Below are positions 19,910 to 28,005 of a DNA stretch of 64,000 nt, piece by piece (position 1 is the first letter of the stretch; every line of letters begins with the position of its first letter). Both the position numbers and the translations under genes were made by a program. The notes beneath the pieces were generated by a model. The model had not been told where the DNA came from. It saw nothing but the letters and a program-made list of their open reading frames with translations, and searched no databases. Source of the DNA: Enterococcus termitis (lineage in GTDB: Bacteria > Bacillota > Bacilli > Lactobacillales > Enterococcaceae); assembly GCF_001730305.1 (NCBI RefSeq), contig NZ_MIJY01000008.1, forward strand, positions 1 to 64,000, written 5' to 3'.

Positions 19910-21175
19910 ATGGGATTAAATATTTTAGTGATCGGAAGCGGCGGTAGAGAGCATGCAATTGCACAAAAGATGATTCAAAGCCCTAAGGTTTCTACTGTTT
20001 ATTGTGCCAAAGGCAATGCAGGTATGAAAAAAGATGGAATTCAGCTTGTCGATATTGCTGAAGATGACCATGCAGGTTTGATTACATTTGCAAAAGAAAA
20101 AAATATCGACTGGACATTTGTTGGCCCTGAAGTTCCTTTGTTAAATGGAATCGTTGATGATTTTATGCGGGAAGGACTGCTGATTTTTGGACCTAAAAAG
20201 GAAGCCGCAATTATTGAAGGCTCAAAAGATTTTGCTAAAGAATTGATGAATCGATATGGGATTCCAACAGCAGATCATCAAACATTTTATGATTTTGAAC
20301 AAGCAAAAGCCTACGTTCTTTTAAAAGGAGCACCGATTGTAATTAAAGCAGATGGCTTAGCGGCAGGGAAAGGTGTTGTGGTTGCTGAAACAACTGCTGA
20401 AGCAATTACAGCCTTGGAAGATATGCTAAAGGATAATAAATTTGGTCAAAGCGGTGCCAAAGTAGTCGTTGAAGAATTTTTAGAAGGAGAAGAGTTCTCA
20501 CTACTAGCTTTCGTACGAAATCATGAGGTTTATCCTATGGTCATAGCACAAGATCATAAACGCGCATATGATGGCGATTTGGGTCCGAATACCGGTGGAA
20601 TGGGGGCATATACACCTGTTCCGCAAATTTCAGAGGCGCTGGTACAAGAAGCGATAGATAAAATTGTAAAACCAACGGCTCTTGGTATGATCCAAGAAGA
20701 GAGAGCCTTTACTGGTATTTTGTATACTGGACTAATTGCGACAGAGAGCGGTCCTAAGGTGATTGAATTTAACGCTCGTTTTGGTGATCCCGAAACTCAA
20801 GTTGTTTTGCAGCGCTTAGATAGTGATTTAGCACAAATTATCGATGATTTACTTAAGGATAGAACACCAAAAGTTGAATGGAAGCAAGAGGGCTATAGCT
20901 TTGGTGTCGTCGTAGCTGCGAACGGGTATCCTGGAGACTACCTAAAAGATCAGCTGCTCCCTGCTTTTTCAGATACTACCAACGAGCATATATATTATGC
21001 AGGCGTGAAGGAACAAGCAGAGCGATTGGTTTCAACTGGCGGTCGTGTTTATCTTGTTGAAGCTAGTAGAGACACCTTGAAGGAAGCTCAAAAGGCAGTC
21101 TATGATCGCTTGACACAAGCAGATACTACAGGTACATTTTACCGCAAAGATATTGGTTTTAAGGCAATCGATTGA
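19910..21175 (+). CDS. purD: Phosphoribosylamine-glycine ligase
   Basis: The 421-residue ATP-grasp ligase makes GAR from phosphoribosylamine, glycine and ATP. NILVIGSGGREHAIAQK opens the protein. VIKADGLAAGKGVVVA near residue 143 and GPNTGGMGAYTPVP near residue 226 are the ATP-grasp sites, and FNARFGDPETQ near residue 285 is the PurD signature. AAGGAG lies 7 nt before ATG. It is the last gene of the block; I see no strong terminator after it. Confidence 0.97.
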   Translation: MGLNILVIGSGGREHAIAQKMIQSPKVSTVYCAKGNAGMKKDGIQLVDIAEDDHAGLITFAKEKNIDWTFVGPEVPLLNGIVDDFMREGLLIFGPKKEAAIIEGSKDFAKELMNRYGIPTADHQTFYDFEQAKAYVLLKGAPIVIKADGLAAGKGVVVAETTAEAITALEDMLKDNKFGQSGAKVVVEEFLEGEEFSLLAFVRNHEVYPMVIAQDHKRAYDGDLGPNTGGMGAYTPVPQISEALVQEAIDKIVKPTALGMIQEERAFTGILYTGLIATESGPKVIEFNARFGDPETQVVLQRLDSDLAQIIDDLLKDRTPKVEWKQEGYSFGVVVAANGYPGDYLKDQLLPAFSDTTNEHIYYAGVKEQAERLVSTGGRVYLVEASRDTLKEAQKAVYDRLTQADTTGTFYRKDIGFKAID

Positions 21176-21272
21176 TCTTATAGATTTAAATTTTAGTTGA
21201 AGAAAATGCTTAAAATGTAGTTGGAATTGCTCAATAAATACGTCCTGTTTTCGACAGACAACTCAAAAGCCC

Positions 21273-21300
21273 TTCACACAATTTTTGTGTATGATATAAT
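21273..21300 (+). promoter_or_regulatory. Promoter with a perfect 15-bp palindrome in the spacer
   Basis: TTCACA at 21273-21278, 16 nt and TATAAT at 21295-21300 form a promoter 23 nt before the Phd-like gene. ACACAATTTTTGTGT at 21276-21290 is a perfect palindrome (ACACAA-TTT-TTGTGT) lying over the -35 end and spacer, a likely operator position. Confidence 0.55.
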
Positions 21301-21323
21301 CGTCTAGGAAGGGAAGTTGACTA

Positions 21324-21812
21324 ATGAAAAGTAAAAAAGAAATTTCTGTTTCGATCACTGATGTGAAACAATCTCCGATGACAGTTTTTGCAACGGCAAA
21401 AAAAGAGAACACAGGTGTCTATATTTATAATAGAAACAGGGTTGCAGGAGTCATGCTGACAGCTGAACAATATGAACGGTTGATTGAAAAGCAGTCTGAA
21501 CAACAAGATCCAACAGTGAAAATTGCTGAGTTGGAACAATCAATTCGTAAGAAAGTTGCTTTTGGCTCGTTGATATCCGCTAAAAATCTAGATGAGCAAT
21601 TAACTGCATTAGGGTTTATTACGAAAAAAAATGAAACAGATAATTACACTGAAATGATGAATGAATTGAATGAAACTGGCAAAATTGATTATCAGTTGCA
21701 AAAAAAGGAAGATCGAACCAATATTTTTGCCGAAGTGATTGGAGAGCAGAGCAATCAATCGCAGTTGCCAGACAAATTAATCGTCAAAAAAATTCATCTT
21801 AAAATCAATTAA
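21324..21812 (+). CDS. Orphan Phd/YefM-like antitoxin-domain protein, 162 aa
   Basis: Residues 7-56 read as a Phd/YefM-type DNA-binding antitoxin domain: ISVSITDVKQSPMTVFATAK followed by VYIYNRNRVAGVMLTAEQYERLIE, the usual strand-turn-strand and Glu-Tyr-x-x-Leu ending. About 100 further charged residues follow with no known domain, longer than typical 80-95-residue antitoxins. No toxin gene is adjacent: purD is upstream and a converging unrelated gene is downstream. It could be a solo transcription regulator derived from an antitoxin. AGGAAGGGAAG lies upstream of ATG. The domain call is moderate. Confidence 0.6.
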   Translation: MKSKKEISVSITDVKQSPMTVFATAKKENTGVYIYNRNRVAGVMLTAEQYERLIEKQSEQQDPTVKIAELEQSIRKKVAFGSLISAKNLDEQLTALGFITKKNETDNYTEMMNELNETGKIDYQLQKKEDRTNIFAEVIGEQSNQSQLPDKLIVKKIHLKIN

Positions 21813-22004
21813 CATAAAATTGAACACGTACTAAGCTTCCAAAAGTGAACGATTCCTATAGAAGCAATTCAACTCTTATACTCAGGCTATTTTGGTAAAG
21901 GGCCTTTCGTTTCTTTTAAAATCGTCAACCTTTGGCAGCTCGTATTTTAGACACTGATGTGATCAAAACAAAGTAGCGTAGTAGTTTCTACTTCTGCTAG
22001 TTAG

Positions 22005-22051
22005 GTGACTGGACTATGACTCATAGAGTTAAGTCCAGTCACTATTTTTTT
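22005..22051 (+). terminator. Terminator hairpin, copy B of the dispersed repeat
   Basis: GTGACTGGACT at 22005-22015 pairs perfectly with AGTCCAGTCAC at 22032-22042, with a loop containing ACTCATAGAGTTA, then TTTTTTT. It ends 2 nt before the stop codon of the convergent gene at 22053, the same placement as copy A. Confidence 0.8.
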
Positions 22052-22052
22052 C

Positions 22053-22802
22053 TCATTGAAAATCGATCATATTGCCTCGAAAACGTTTTGGTAAATGTGA
22101 CAGCTGAACTCGTTCATTTTTTCGTTCATCGATCGTCACAGCTTGAAGAAACGTGCGCCAATTTTGTTGAATGTCTTGTTCAGAATCGTGTGTCTGAAAA
22201 GCAGGTGGGTCTGTGTTTTCGATAAAACGAATATGAGACTGCTCAATCATTGCAAGGAGACGGTGTGTTTCATCGTAGATCATGAGTGTTTCATTTGGGT
22301 ATCTTCGTGCGAAATGTGGGCATAAAAAAGGCAATGAAAAATGCTTTGGTGTAATTTGACTATATAATAATGTACCAATATATTCAAAACGAACAAAGCC
22401 GGTAAATAAATGCACTTCACTAAACAGTGCCTGGATTGACTTTTGTAAAGCCAAAATAGCTGGATGACCTAGATGATTCGTTAACAAATCCTTGGAGGTT
22501 AGAGCAAGATAAATTGCTTCTAGTAAGCAACGTTCCTTATTTTTCAATGAACAATAAAAACCCTCTACGATAAATTGGACATTTTCCTTTCGTACTCGTT
22601 GAACCAGTCGTTCATACATTTTTTTTGCTATTTTTTCGTTGGTATCGATCCATTCACTAAGAAATAGGGTTTCAACAGACGTCTCAGGTGTCAAAATCAT
22701 CTCAGGAAAACTGTTTTTTTTAAATGCATGATAAACAACTGTTAAAAAACCATAGTAACTGCCGTCGTATTCCCAAACGTCAGTTGTCCTTTCAATATGC
22801 AT
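22053..22802 (-). CDS. DUF4130 (TIGR03915-type) probable DNA metabolism protein
   Basis: The 249-residue protein matches the family always found with a particular radical-SAM enzyme. It opens with WEYDGSYYGFLTVVYHAF. The core has HLFTGFVRFEYIGTLLYSQITP and LPFLCPHFARRYP, followed by the IYDETHRLLA segment near residue 175. The end LPKRFRGNMIDF is also typical. In some bacteria this domain is fused to a uracil-DNA-glycosylase-type domain; none is present here. Its start lies inside the last codons of the radical-SAM gene (11-nt overlap), so the two are made together. The biochemical role of the family is not established. Confidence 0.85.
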   Translation of the reverse strand: MHIERTTDVWEYDGSYYGFLTVVYHAFKKNSFPEMILTPETSVETLFLSEWIDTNEKIAKKMYERLVQRVRKENVQFIVEGFYCSLKNKERCLLEAIYLALTSKDLLTNHLGHPAILALQKSIQALFSEVHLFTGFVRFEYIGTLLYSQITPKHFSLPFLCPHFARRYPNETLMIYDETHRLLAMIEQSHIRFIENTDPPAFQTHDSEQDIQQNWRTFLQAVTIDERKNERVQLSHLPKRFRGNMIDFQ

Positions 22803-24105
22803 AATGCGCTTCCTTTCTTTTCGTTGCTTCTAAGCGTTCAACGTCAAACAAAGATAATTGTTCATGCTGAGATTGGGTATTGTGTTTTTTTAAAGTATCG
22901 TATTGTTTAGAAGAAATCAAAGAAGAGATGATCCACTCTGGCTCTTGAATCAAGCCAGGTTGAACAGCTCCATTGCAACTGACAAAGTATTGAGCACGCT
23001 TAACAACAACGCCCAGCTTTTTCAAATCAGATAAGTGCAAATTATAGTATTTACGAGCTTTAACAATGTTTTGGGCGCTTTTTGGTCCGATCCCAGGGAT
23101 TCGTAGCAATTGCTCATAGGAAGCCGTTTGAACGTCAATAGGGAAATGATCGTAGTTTTGAACTGCCCAATTTGCTTTTGGATCTAAATATAAATTGAAA
23201 TTTGGTTTTTCCGGCGATAGAATTTCGTCAGCTGAAAAACGATAAAAACGCAAAAGCCAATCTGCCTGATACAATCGATGTTCTCGTAGTAAAGGCGGAT
23301 CTGTTGTCACAGCAGGTAATAAGGAATCGTGATTTACAGGGATATAGGCTGAATAGTAGACCCGTTTTAGCTCGTATTTCTGATAAAGATTTTCGGCGAT
23401 TTTTACAATTGAATGATCACTTTCAGGAGAAGCACCGATAATCATTTGAGTGGATTGTCCAGCTGGCACAAACGAACTGCCTTTTCTCAAGGCAGGAACC
23501 AGTGATTGCTCTTTTTTCTTTTGAGTGATTTGTTTCATAGGTTTATATAAAGCATAAGGATCTTTGTCTGGTGCTAGAAGCTTAAGGCTTTCTCGTGAGG
23601 GTAACTCAACATTGACACTCATTCGATCAGCAAGAAACCCCAATTCTTCAATTAATTTTTCATCGGCTCCAGGAATAGCTTTTACATGGATATATCCTTT
23701 GAAGCCTTTCTCATATCGTAAGATCTTCAACGTTTTTATCAGAAGCTCACTTGTATAATCGACATTTTTAATAATAGCTGAACTTAAAAAAAGTCCTTCG
23801 ATGTAATTTCTCATATAAAAATCCATCGTTAAATCTGCAACTTCTTGTGGTGTAAAGGTGGCGCGTGGGATAGCATTGGACTTGCGGTTGATACAATAAT
23901 GACAATCGAAAATACAGGCATTCGTAAATAATAGCTTCAGTAAAGAAACGCAGCGTCCATCACTAGTAAAGGAATGGCAGATTCCAGCTTTCGCAGTACT
24001 ACCAACGGTACCTGAGCGATTATTATCGACAACCCCGCTGCTGGAACAGGAAACATCATATTTCGCTGATTCAGCGAGGATTTCTATTTTTCTAGATAGG
24101 TCCAT
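22792..24105 (-). CDS. Putative DNA modification/repair radical SAM protein (TIGR03916-type)
   Basis: The 437-residue enzyme has the radical-SAM cluster motif CIFDCHYC (CX3CX2C, near residue 65), distantly like spore photoproduct lyase. A helix-hairpin-helix DNA-contact motif, LLRIPGIGPKSAQNIVKAR, is near residue 335. Further Cys residues sit in the N-terminal 20-55 region. The pairing with DUF4130 is characteristic. The reaction is unknown; a repair or modification of DNA bases is inferred from the fold and HhH. The upstream region has a promoter and a near-perfect SOS box, so it is probably induced by DNA damage through LexA. ATG follows AGAGGAAAA. Confidence 0.88.
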   Translation of the reverse strand: MDLSRKIEILAESAKYDVSCSSSGVVDNNRSGTVGSTAKAGICHSFTSDGRCVSLLKLLFTNACIFDCHYCINRKSNAIPRATFTPQEVADLTMDFYMRNYIEGLFLSSAIIKNVDYTSELLIKTLKILRYEKGFKGYIHVKAIPGADEKLIEELGFLADRMSVNVELPSRESLKLLAPDKDPYALYKPMKQITQKKKEQSLVPALRKGSSFVPAGQSTQMIIGASPESDHSIVKIAENLYQKYELKRVYYSAYIPVNHDSLLPAVTTDPPLLREHRLYQADWLLRFYRFSADEILSPEKPNFNLYLDPKANWAVQNYDHFPIDVQTASYEQLLRIPGIGPKSAQNIVKARKYYNLHLSDLKKLGVVVKRAQYFVSCNGAVQPGLIQEPEWIISSLISSKQYDTLKKHNTQSQHEQLSLFDVERLEATKRKEAHYAY

Positions 24106-24134
24106 CTTTTTTCCTCTTTTCTATCATTCTTTAT

Positions 24135-24178
24135 CGAACGTATGTTCTTATTTTATCAAGTGGGAAGGTTTTTGTAAA
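24135..24178 (-). promoter_or_regulatory. Promoter with LexA (SOS) box for the radical-SAM/DUF4130 operon
   Basis: On the minus strand TTTACA (24178-24173), 17 nt and TAAAAT (24155-24150) form a promoter. Directly after it, at 24135-24148, CGAACGTATGTTCT matches the Gram-positive LexA/DinR box CGAACRNRYGTTYC at 13 of 14 positions, overlapping the expected start of transcription. The gene begins 30 nt further on. Confidence 0.8.
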
Positions 24179-24182
24179 GACA

Positions 24183-24222
24183 AAAAAACTGGTAATTGCC
24201 TACAGCGCAATTACCAGTTTTC
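24183..24222 (-). terminator. Terminator of the HAD phosphatase gene
   Basis: AAAACTGGTAATTG at 24185-24198 pairs perfectly with CAATTACCAGTTTT at 24208-24221. On the minus strand this is followed by TTTTTTTG, 40 nt after the stop of the HAD gene. Confidence 0.85.
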
Positions 24223-24261
24223 TGATCTGTATAACTAAAAATAATTGATCAGCATGATGTA

Positions 24262-25074
24262 TTAACGATCATTTAATCCTAAATAACGTGTTAAATAATC
24301 AGCGAGACCATCTTCATCATTTGTCTTATCTGTAATGTCGTTTGAAACAGATTTGATTTGGTCCGTTGCATTTTTCATTGCGACACCCCAACCAACGTAA
24401 TCAAGCATTTCTTCATCGTTATGCTCATCACCGAAGGCAATGATATCTGAACGTTTAATGTCGAGATAGCTCGCAACTTGTTCGACACCCTTAGCCTTTT
24501 GAATTCCTTTAGAAACAATTTCTAAAATTGGCGTTGGACCACCCCAAGTTCTGACATCAACATAGTCGCCGTATTGTTTCATCAAAGAGTCGGAAACATT
24601 TTTTGCTTGCTCATGAGATGTACGAACCATCATAGAAGTTGGATCGGTTACTAAATTTTTAGTTGTTAATAAATTGTTCGGTGTCGCTTCAGAAGCGAAA
24701 AAGGCAGAATCAAAATAATCTAAAGTATCAATGAAAAAGGTTTCTTTATTTTCAGCTGCAACAAAGTCAAGGTTCAATGCTTGTTTTTGTGCCAGAATAT
24801 CAAAAACTAAATCTCTTTGAATGCCTGTTTCCTTTTCATCCGCCCATTGCTTTTCAGGTAAATGAACAAGTGCGCCGTTAAAGTTGACCATTGGCGTCGT
24901 TAAACCTAATTGACGGTAAAACTGACTACTCATGCGGTAGGGACGGCCTGTGACGATACTAACGTAATGCCCATGATCTATTGCATTTTTTAATGCTTTT
25001 TCAGTAGTGGGACTGATAAGTGACTGGTTATTCAAGGTTGTGCCATCTAAATCGATTGCGATTAATTTTTTCAA
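24262..25074 (-). CDS. Cof-type HAD-superfamily phosphatase
   Basis: The 270-residue protein has HAD motif I DLDGTTLN (residues 8-15, Asp nucleophile), motif II VTGRPY near residue 42, a conserved Lys near residue 198 and motif III/IV IAFGDEHNDEEML near residue 215. The insertion between motifs II and III is the Cof/type IIB cap. Relatives such as YidA dephosphorylate sugar phosphates and other small metabolites; the substrate cannot be named. GGAGGAATC precedes ATG. It stands alone between a terminator and a divergent gene. Confidence 0.9.
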   Translation of the reverse strand: MKKLIAIDLDGTTLNNQSLISPTTEKALKNAIDHGHYVSIVTGRPYRMSSQFYRQLGLTTPMVNFNGALVHLPEKQWADEKETGIQRDLVFDILAQKQALNLDFVAAENKETFFIDTLDYFDSAFFASEATPNNLLTTKNLVTDPTSMMVRTSHEQAKNVSDSLMKQYGDYVDVRTWGGPTPILEIVSKGIQKAKGVEQVASYLDIKRSDIIAFGDEHNDEEMLDYVGWGVAMKNATDQIKSVSNDITDKTNDEDGLADYLTRYLGLNDR

Positions 25075-25405
25075 AATGATTCCTCCATGAAGTTTACTTA
25101 AGGACAGTCTAGCATAAAATGGCAGAATAACAAGTTTTCAAGAAAATTTTTGAAAAAAATTAGTATTCATTGGAAGTGACAACTTTTGAGCTGAATAATC
25201 GTATTTCTTTATGATTAATATAGAAATAACCGGATAATTTATTGAGAAAATCACCTTGAATATCTGCTATTTCTATCCGATAGAATGGTCTTTAAAGTTC
25301 TATAGACAGTCATAGGATTTGAAAGAGGAGATTGACAGGGTGTTCGGAACTTGTTACTCTTAAATTAAGTTTTTTTAAAGACATGTTGGAAGAGAGGATT
25401 TAACA
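25075..25405. other. Gene-free intergenic region upstream of 5'-nucleotidase
   Basis: No coding frame is supported. A TTGACA at 25332-25337, with a weak -10 (TACTCT, 17 nt later), is the best promoter for the plus-strand gene. The 9-bp palindrome GTTCGGAAC lies in its spacer. An A/T-rich AATTTTTGAAAAAAATT near 25145 loosely resembles a CodY box. Confidence 0.5.
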
Positions 25406-27691
25406 ATGAAAAAGTGGCAAATCTCCTTATTAACAGTTTTCTTAACTTTTGGAGGTATCAGCGGCGGAGCTGTTTGGGGCAGTGAAGCGGTACAAGCAGA
25501 AACAATTAGAGGAACCAATGAGCAACAAAAGGCAACAATAGAAAGGCAAGCAGGAGAATCAGAAGAGTTGATTCCTCTGCAGATTCTAGGAATCAATGAT
25601 TTTCATGGAGCATTAAATACCACAGGTTCGTTTTACGACGATTTAGGAAATAAGGTAGGAAATGCTGGTACTGCTCCACTTTTAGCTGGTTATTTGAACC
25701 AAGCGGAAGAACAGTTTGCGGCTGCAAATAAAGGAGCTCAGACTTTAAGGGTACAGGCCGGTGATATGGTAGGAGCAAGTCCTGCGAGTTCTGGTTTGCT
25801 TCAAGATGAACCAACGATCAAAATATTGAACCAGATGGATTTTTCAGTGGGAACTTTGGGAAATCATGAATTTGATGAAGGTTTAGCTGAGTTCAACCGT
25901 ATCATGACTGGGAAAAATCCTGTCGAAGATCCCTATGGTATTTTAATGGATTATCCAAGAGAAGCGTCTAAAACAGAAATTGTGATCGGAAATGTAGTCA
26001 AAAAAGGAACAGAAGAGATTCCATTTAACTGGCAGCCGTATACGATAAAAGAAGTGGGAACAGGCACGAATAAAGTCAAGGTCGGTTTTATTGGGGTCGT
26101 AACGACTGAAATACCCAATTTAGTTTTGCGTGAACATTATGAAGCCTATGATTTTTTAGATGAAGCTCAGACTATTGCTTATTATTCTAGTGAATTAAGA
26201 AAGCAAGACGTAAATGCAATCGTGGTTTTAGCCCATGTACCTGCAACGAGTAAGGCAGGAAAAGTGGAGGGCGAAGCGCTGGAAATCATCAATGAAGTCA
26301 ATAAAATTTATCCTGATAACAGTGTAGATGCTTTTTTTGCTGCTCATAATCATCAGTATACGAATGGCGTAGTAAACAACACGAGAGTCGTTCAATCAAC
26401 TTCACAGGGAAAAGGCTACATTGATCTTCAAGGCGTGTTGGATCCTAAAACGAATGATTTTGTAAAAACACCTGAAGCGAAGGTTTCTGCCGTTGATCCA
26501 GCAGGAAAAGAAGTACCAAAAATCGATGAAACTGTCGACAAGCTGGTTAAAGATGCTGAAACCCGAGTCGCTGCTGTAACAAATAGAAAAATCGGCACAG
26601 CAAAAGATAGCGCGATGATCACTCGTGAAGTGAATGAATGGAAAGAATCGCCTTTAGGCAACCTGATTACAGATGGACAAGTAGCTATGGCTAAGGCACA
26701 GGGGATCGAGGCAGATTTTGCTATGACCAATAATGGCGGAATTCGTGCTGATTTGCTTGTAGGAGAAAACGGCGAAATTACCTGGGGAGCGGCGCAAGCT
26801 GTACAACCATTTGGAAATATCATGCAGGTCGTTGAAATGACTGGGGCTCAAATTGAACGAGTATTGAATGAGCAATATGATGAAGAAGAACGGTACTTTT
26901 TACAAATTTCTGGTTTAACGTATACATTTACTGAAACAGGTGATCCAAATCAGCCGTATGCAGTGAAAAATATGTATAAAAAAGACGGCACACCACTTCA
27001 AGCAGAACAGCCGTATCTTGTGGTCATCAATGACTTTCTTTTTGGAGGAGGAGATGGCTTCGCTGGTTTTACTGAAAGTCGGCTAATCAATGCGATTCAG
27101 CCGGATACAGAAACATTTATTGGTTACATCGAAAGTAAGGAAGCCGCTGGAGAGCTGATTGAAGCTACGATTGAAGGACGTAAAAAATTAGCTGATCCAG
27201 AAAAACAGCCAGATCCGGATCCAGCGGATAATGATCGGTTAAAAAAAGCAACGATTTTCGATCCTTTATATGAAGATGATGAGCTCTTAAGAGGAGTTAC
27301 ATTACCAAACGCAACGATTGTTTTGTTTGATGGAGAGCGTCCAAAAACACTGGCGAAAACAAGTGACATTCCAGAAGGTGATCTGGTCGGGCAAGCAGAT
27401 GCACAAGGGATCATCAAAATCAATGTTACATCTTTGAAGCTTCAAGGCAAAGAAAAACTAACCGCTTTAGTGATTGATGAAAATCAACAACGCGCTGAGT
27501 TTACTATCTCTATTTTACCGAAAAAGGAAACAGAGACAAGTTTGGTCACTAATAATACTCAAAAGCTGGCTGAGACTTCTGCCAAAAAAGAGTTACCTAA
27601 AACAGGTGAACGGTCTGGAACCCTTATTCTGATTATTGGTGGTTTATCCGTTAGCTCAAGTTTCATCTTTTTACTTAAAAGAGTGTTTTAA
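25406..27691 (+). CDS. LPXTG cell-wall-anchored 5'-nucleotidase/metallophosphatase
   Basis: The 761-residue surface protein has a signal peptide (1-32), a calcineurin-like metallophosphatase domain (INDFHGALN near 60, GNHEFDEG near 150, AHNHQY near 312) and a 5'-nucleotidase C-terminal domain (NNGGIRADL near 445, FGGGDGFAGF near 550). It ends with an LPKTG sorting signal at residues 730-734, a hydrophobic helix and a basic tail. Relatives release nucleosides and phosphate from extracellular nucleotides; some make adenosine that dampens host immunity. The permease gene 315 nt downstream would take up the released bases. AGAGAGGA lies before ATG. A strong terminator follows. Confidence 0.93.
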   Translation: MKKWQISLLTVFLTFGGISGGAVWGSEAVQAETIRGTNEQQKATIERQAGESEELIPLQILGINDFHGALNTTGSFYDDLGNKVGNAGTAPLLAGYLNQAEEQFAAANKGAQTLRVQAGDMVGASPASSGLLQDEPTIKILNQMDFSVGTLGNHEFDEGLAEFNRIMTGKNPVEDPYGILMDYPREASKTEIVIGNVVKKGTEEIPFNWQPYTIKEVGTGTNKVKVGFIGVVTTEIPNLVLREHYEAYDFLDEAQTIAYYSSELRKQDVNAIVVLAHVPATSKAGKVEGEALEIINEVNKIYPDNSVDAFFAAHNHQYTNGVVNNTRVVQSTSQGKGYIDLQGVLDPKTNDFVKTPEAKVSAVDPAGKEVPKIDETVDKLVKDAETRVAAVTNRKIGTAKDSAMITREVNEWKESPLGNLITDGQVAMAKAQGIEADFAMTNNGGIRADLLVGENGEITWGAAQAVQPFGNIMQVVEMTGAQIERVLNEQYDEEERYFLQISGLTYTFTETGDPNQPYAVKNMYKKDGTPLQAEQPYLVVINDFLFGGGDGFAGFTESRLINAIQPDTETFIGYIESKEAAGELIEATIEGRKKLADPEKQPDPDPADNDRLKKATIFDPLYEDDELLRGVTLPNATIVLFDGERPKTLAKTSDIPEGDLVGQADAQGIIKINVTSLKLQGKEKLTALVIDENQQRAEFTISILPKKETETSLVTNNTQKLAETSAKKELPKTGERSGTLILIIGGLSVSSSFIFLLKRVF

Positions 27692-27708
27692 AACGTTAGT
27701 CCATGCTT

Positions 27709-27750
27709 AACACACAGAAAAGTTGCCTATTAACTTTTCTGTGTGTTTTT
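27709..27750 (+). terminator. Terminator after 5'-nucleotidase
   Basis: AACACACAGAAAAGTT at 27709-27724 pairs perfectly with AACTTTTCTGTGTGTT at 27732-27747, followed by TTT. Confidence 0.88.
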
Positions 27751-27763
27751 ATTTATATAAGTA

Positions 27764-27839
27764 AAACACGAACATTAAAAAGAAAAATCTCTTTTAAAGT
27801 TAATAATTTGTTGAAAAAGAAAAAAGATTAACTTATACT
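27764..27839 (+). promoter_or_regulatory. NCS2 permease promoter with PurBox
   Basis: TTGAAA at 27811-27816, a 17-nt spacer and TATACT at 27834-27839 form the promoter. AAACACGAACATT at 27764-27776 fits the PurBox at 11 of 13 positions, and its CGAA (27769) starts exactly 42 nt before the -35, as at purE and purC. An unexplained leader of about 160 nt follows. Confidence 0.8.
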
Positions 27840-28005
27840 TTATAAGTATTCGTCAGGAAACAGGAACAAGCACTTATTTTTACTCAGCTGCTAAAAGGCT
27901 GATTTCATTATTTCTCTGACAATATATCGAGTAAAGAGAAAAGTATTTGCTGAAAACAAATGAATAGCGAACACTTGGATCGAGAAAAGGGAGAGACATA
28001 CGTAA

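Noticed and set aside
25339-25351. PurBox on the 5'-nucleotidase promoter
   Set aside because: CCGAAC is present on the reverse strand but lies between -35 and -10 and fits the 13-mer poorly; not called as a site.
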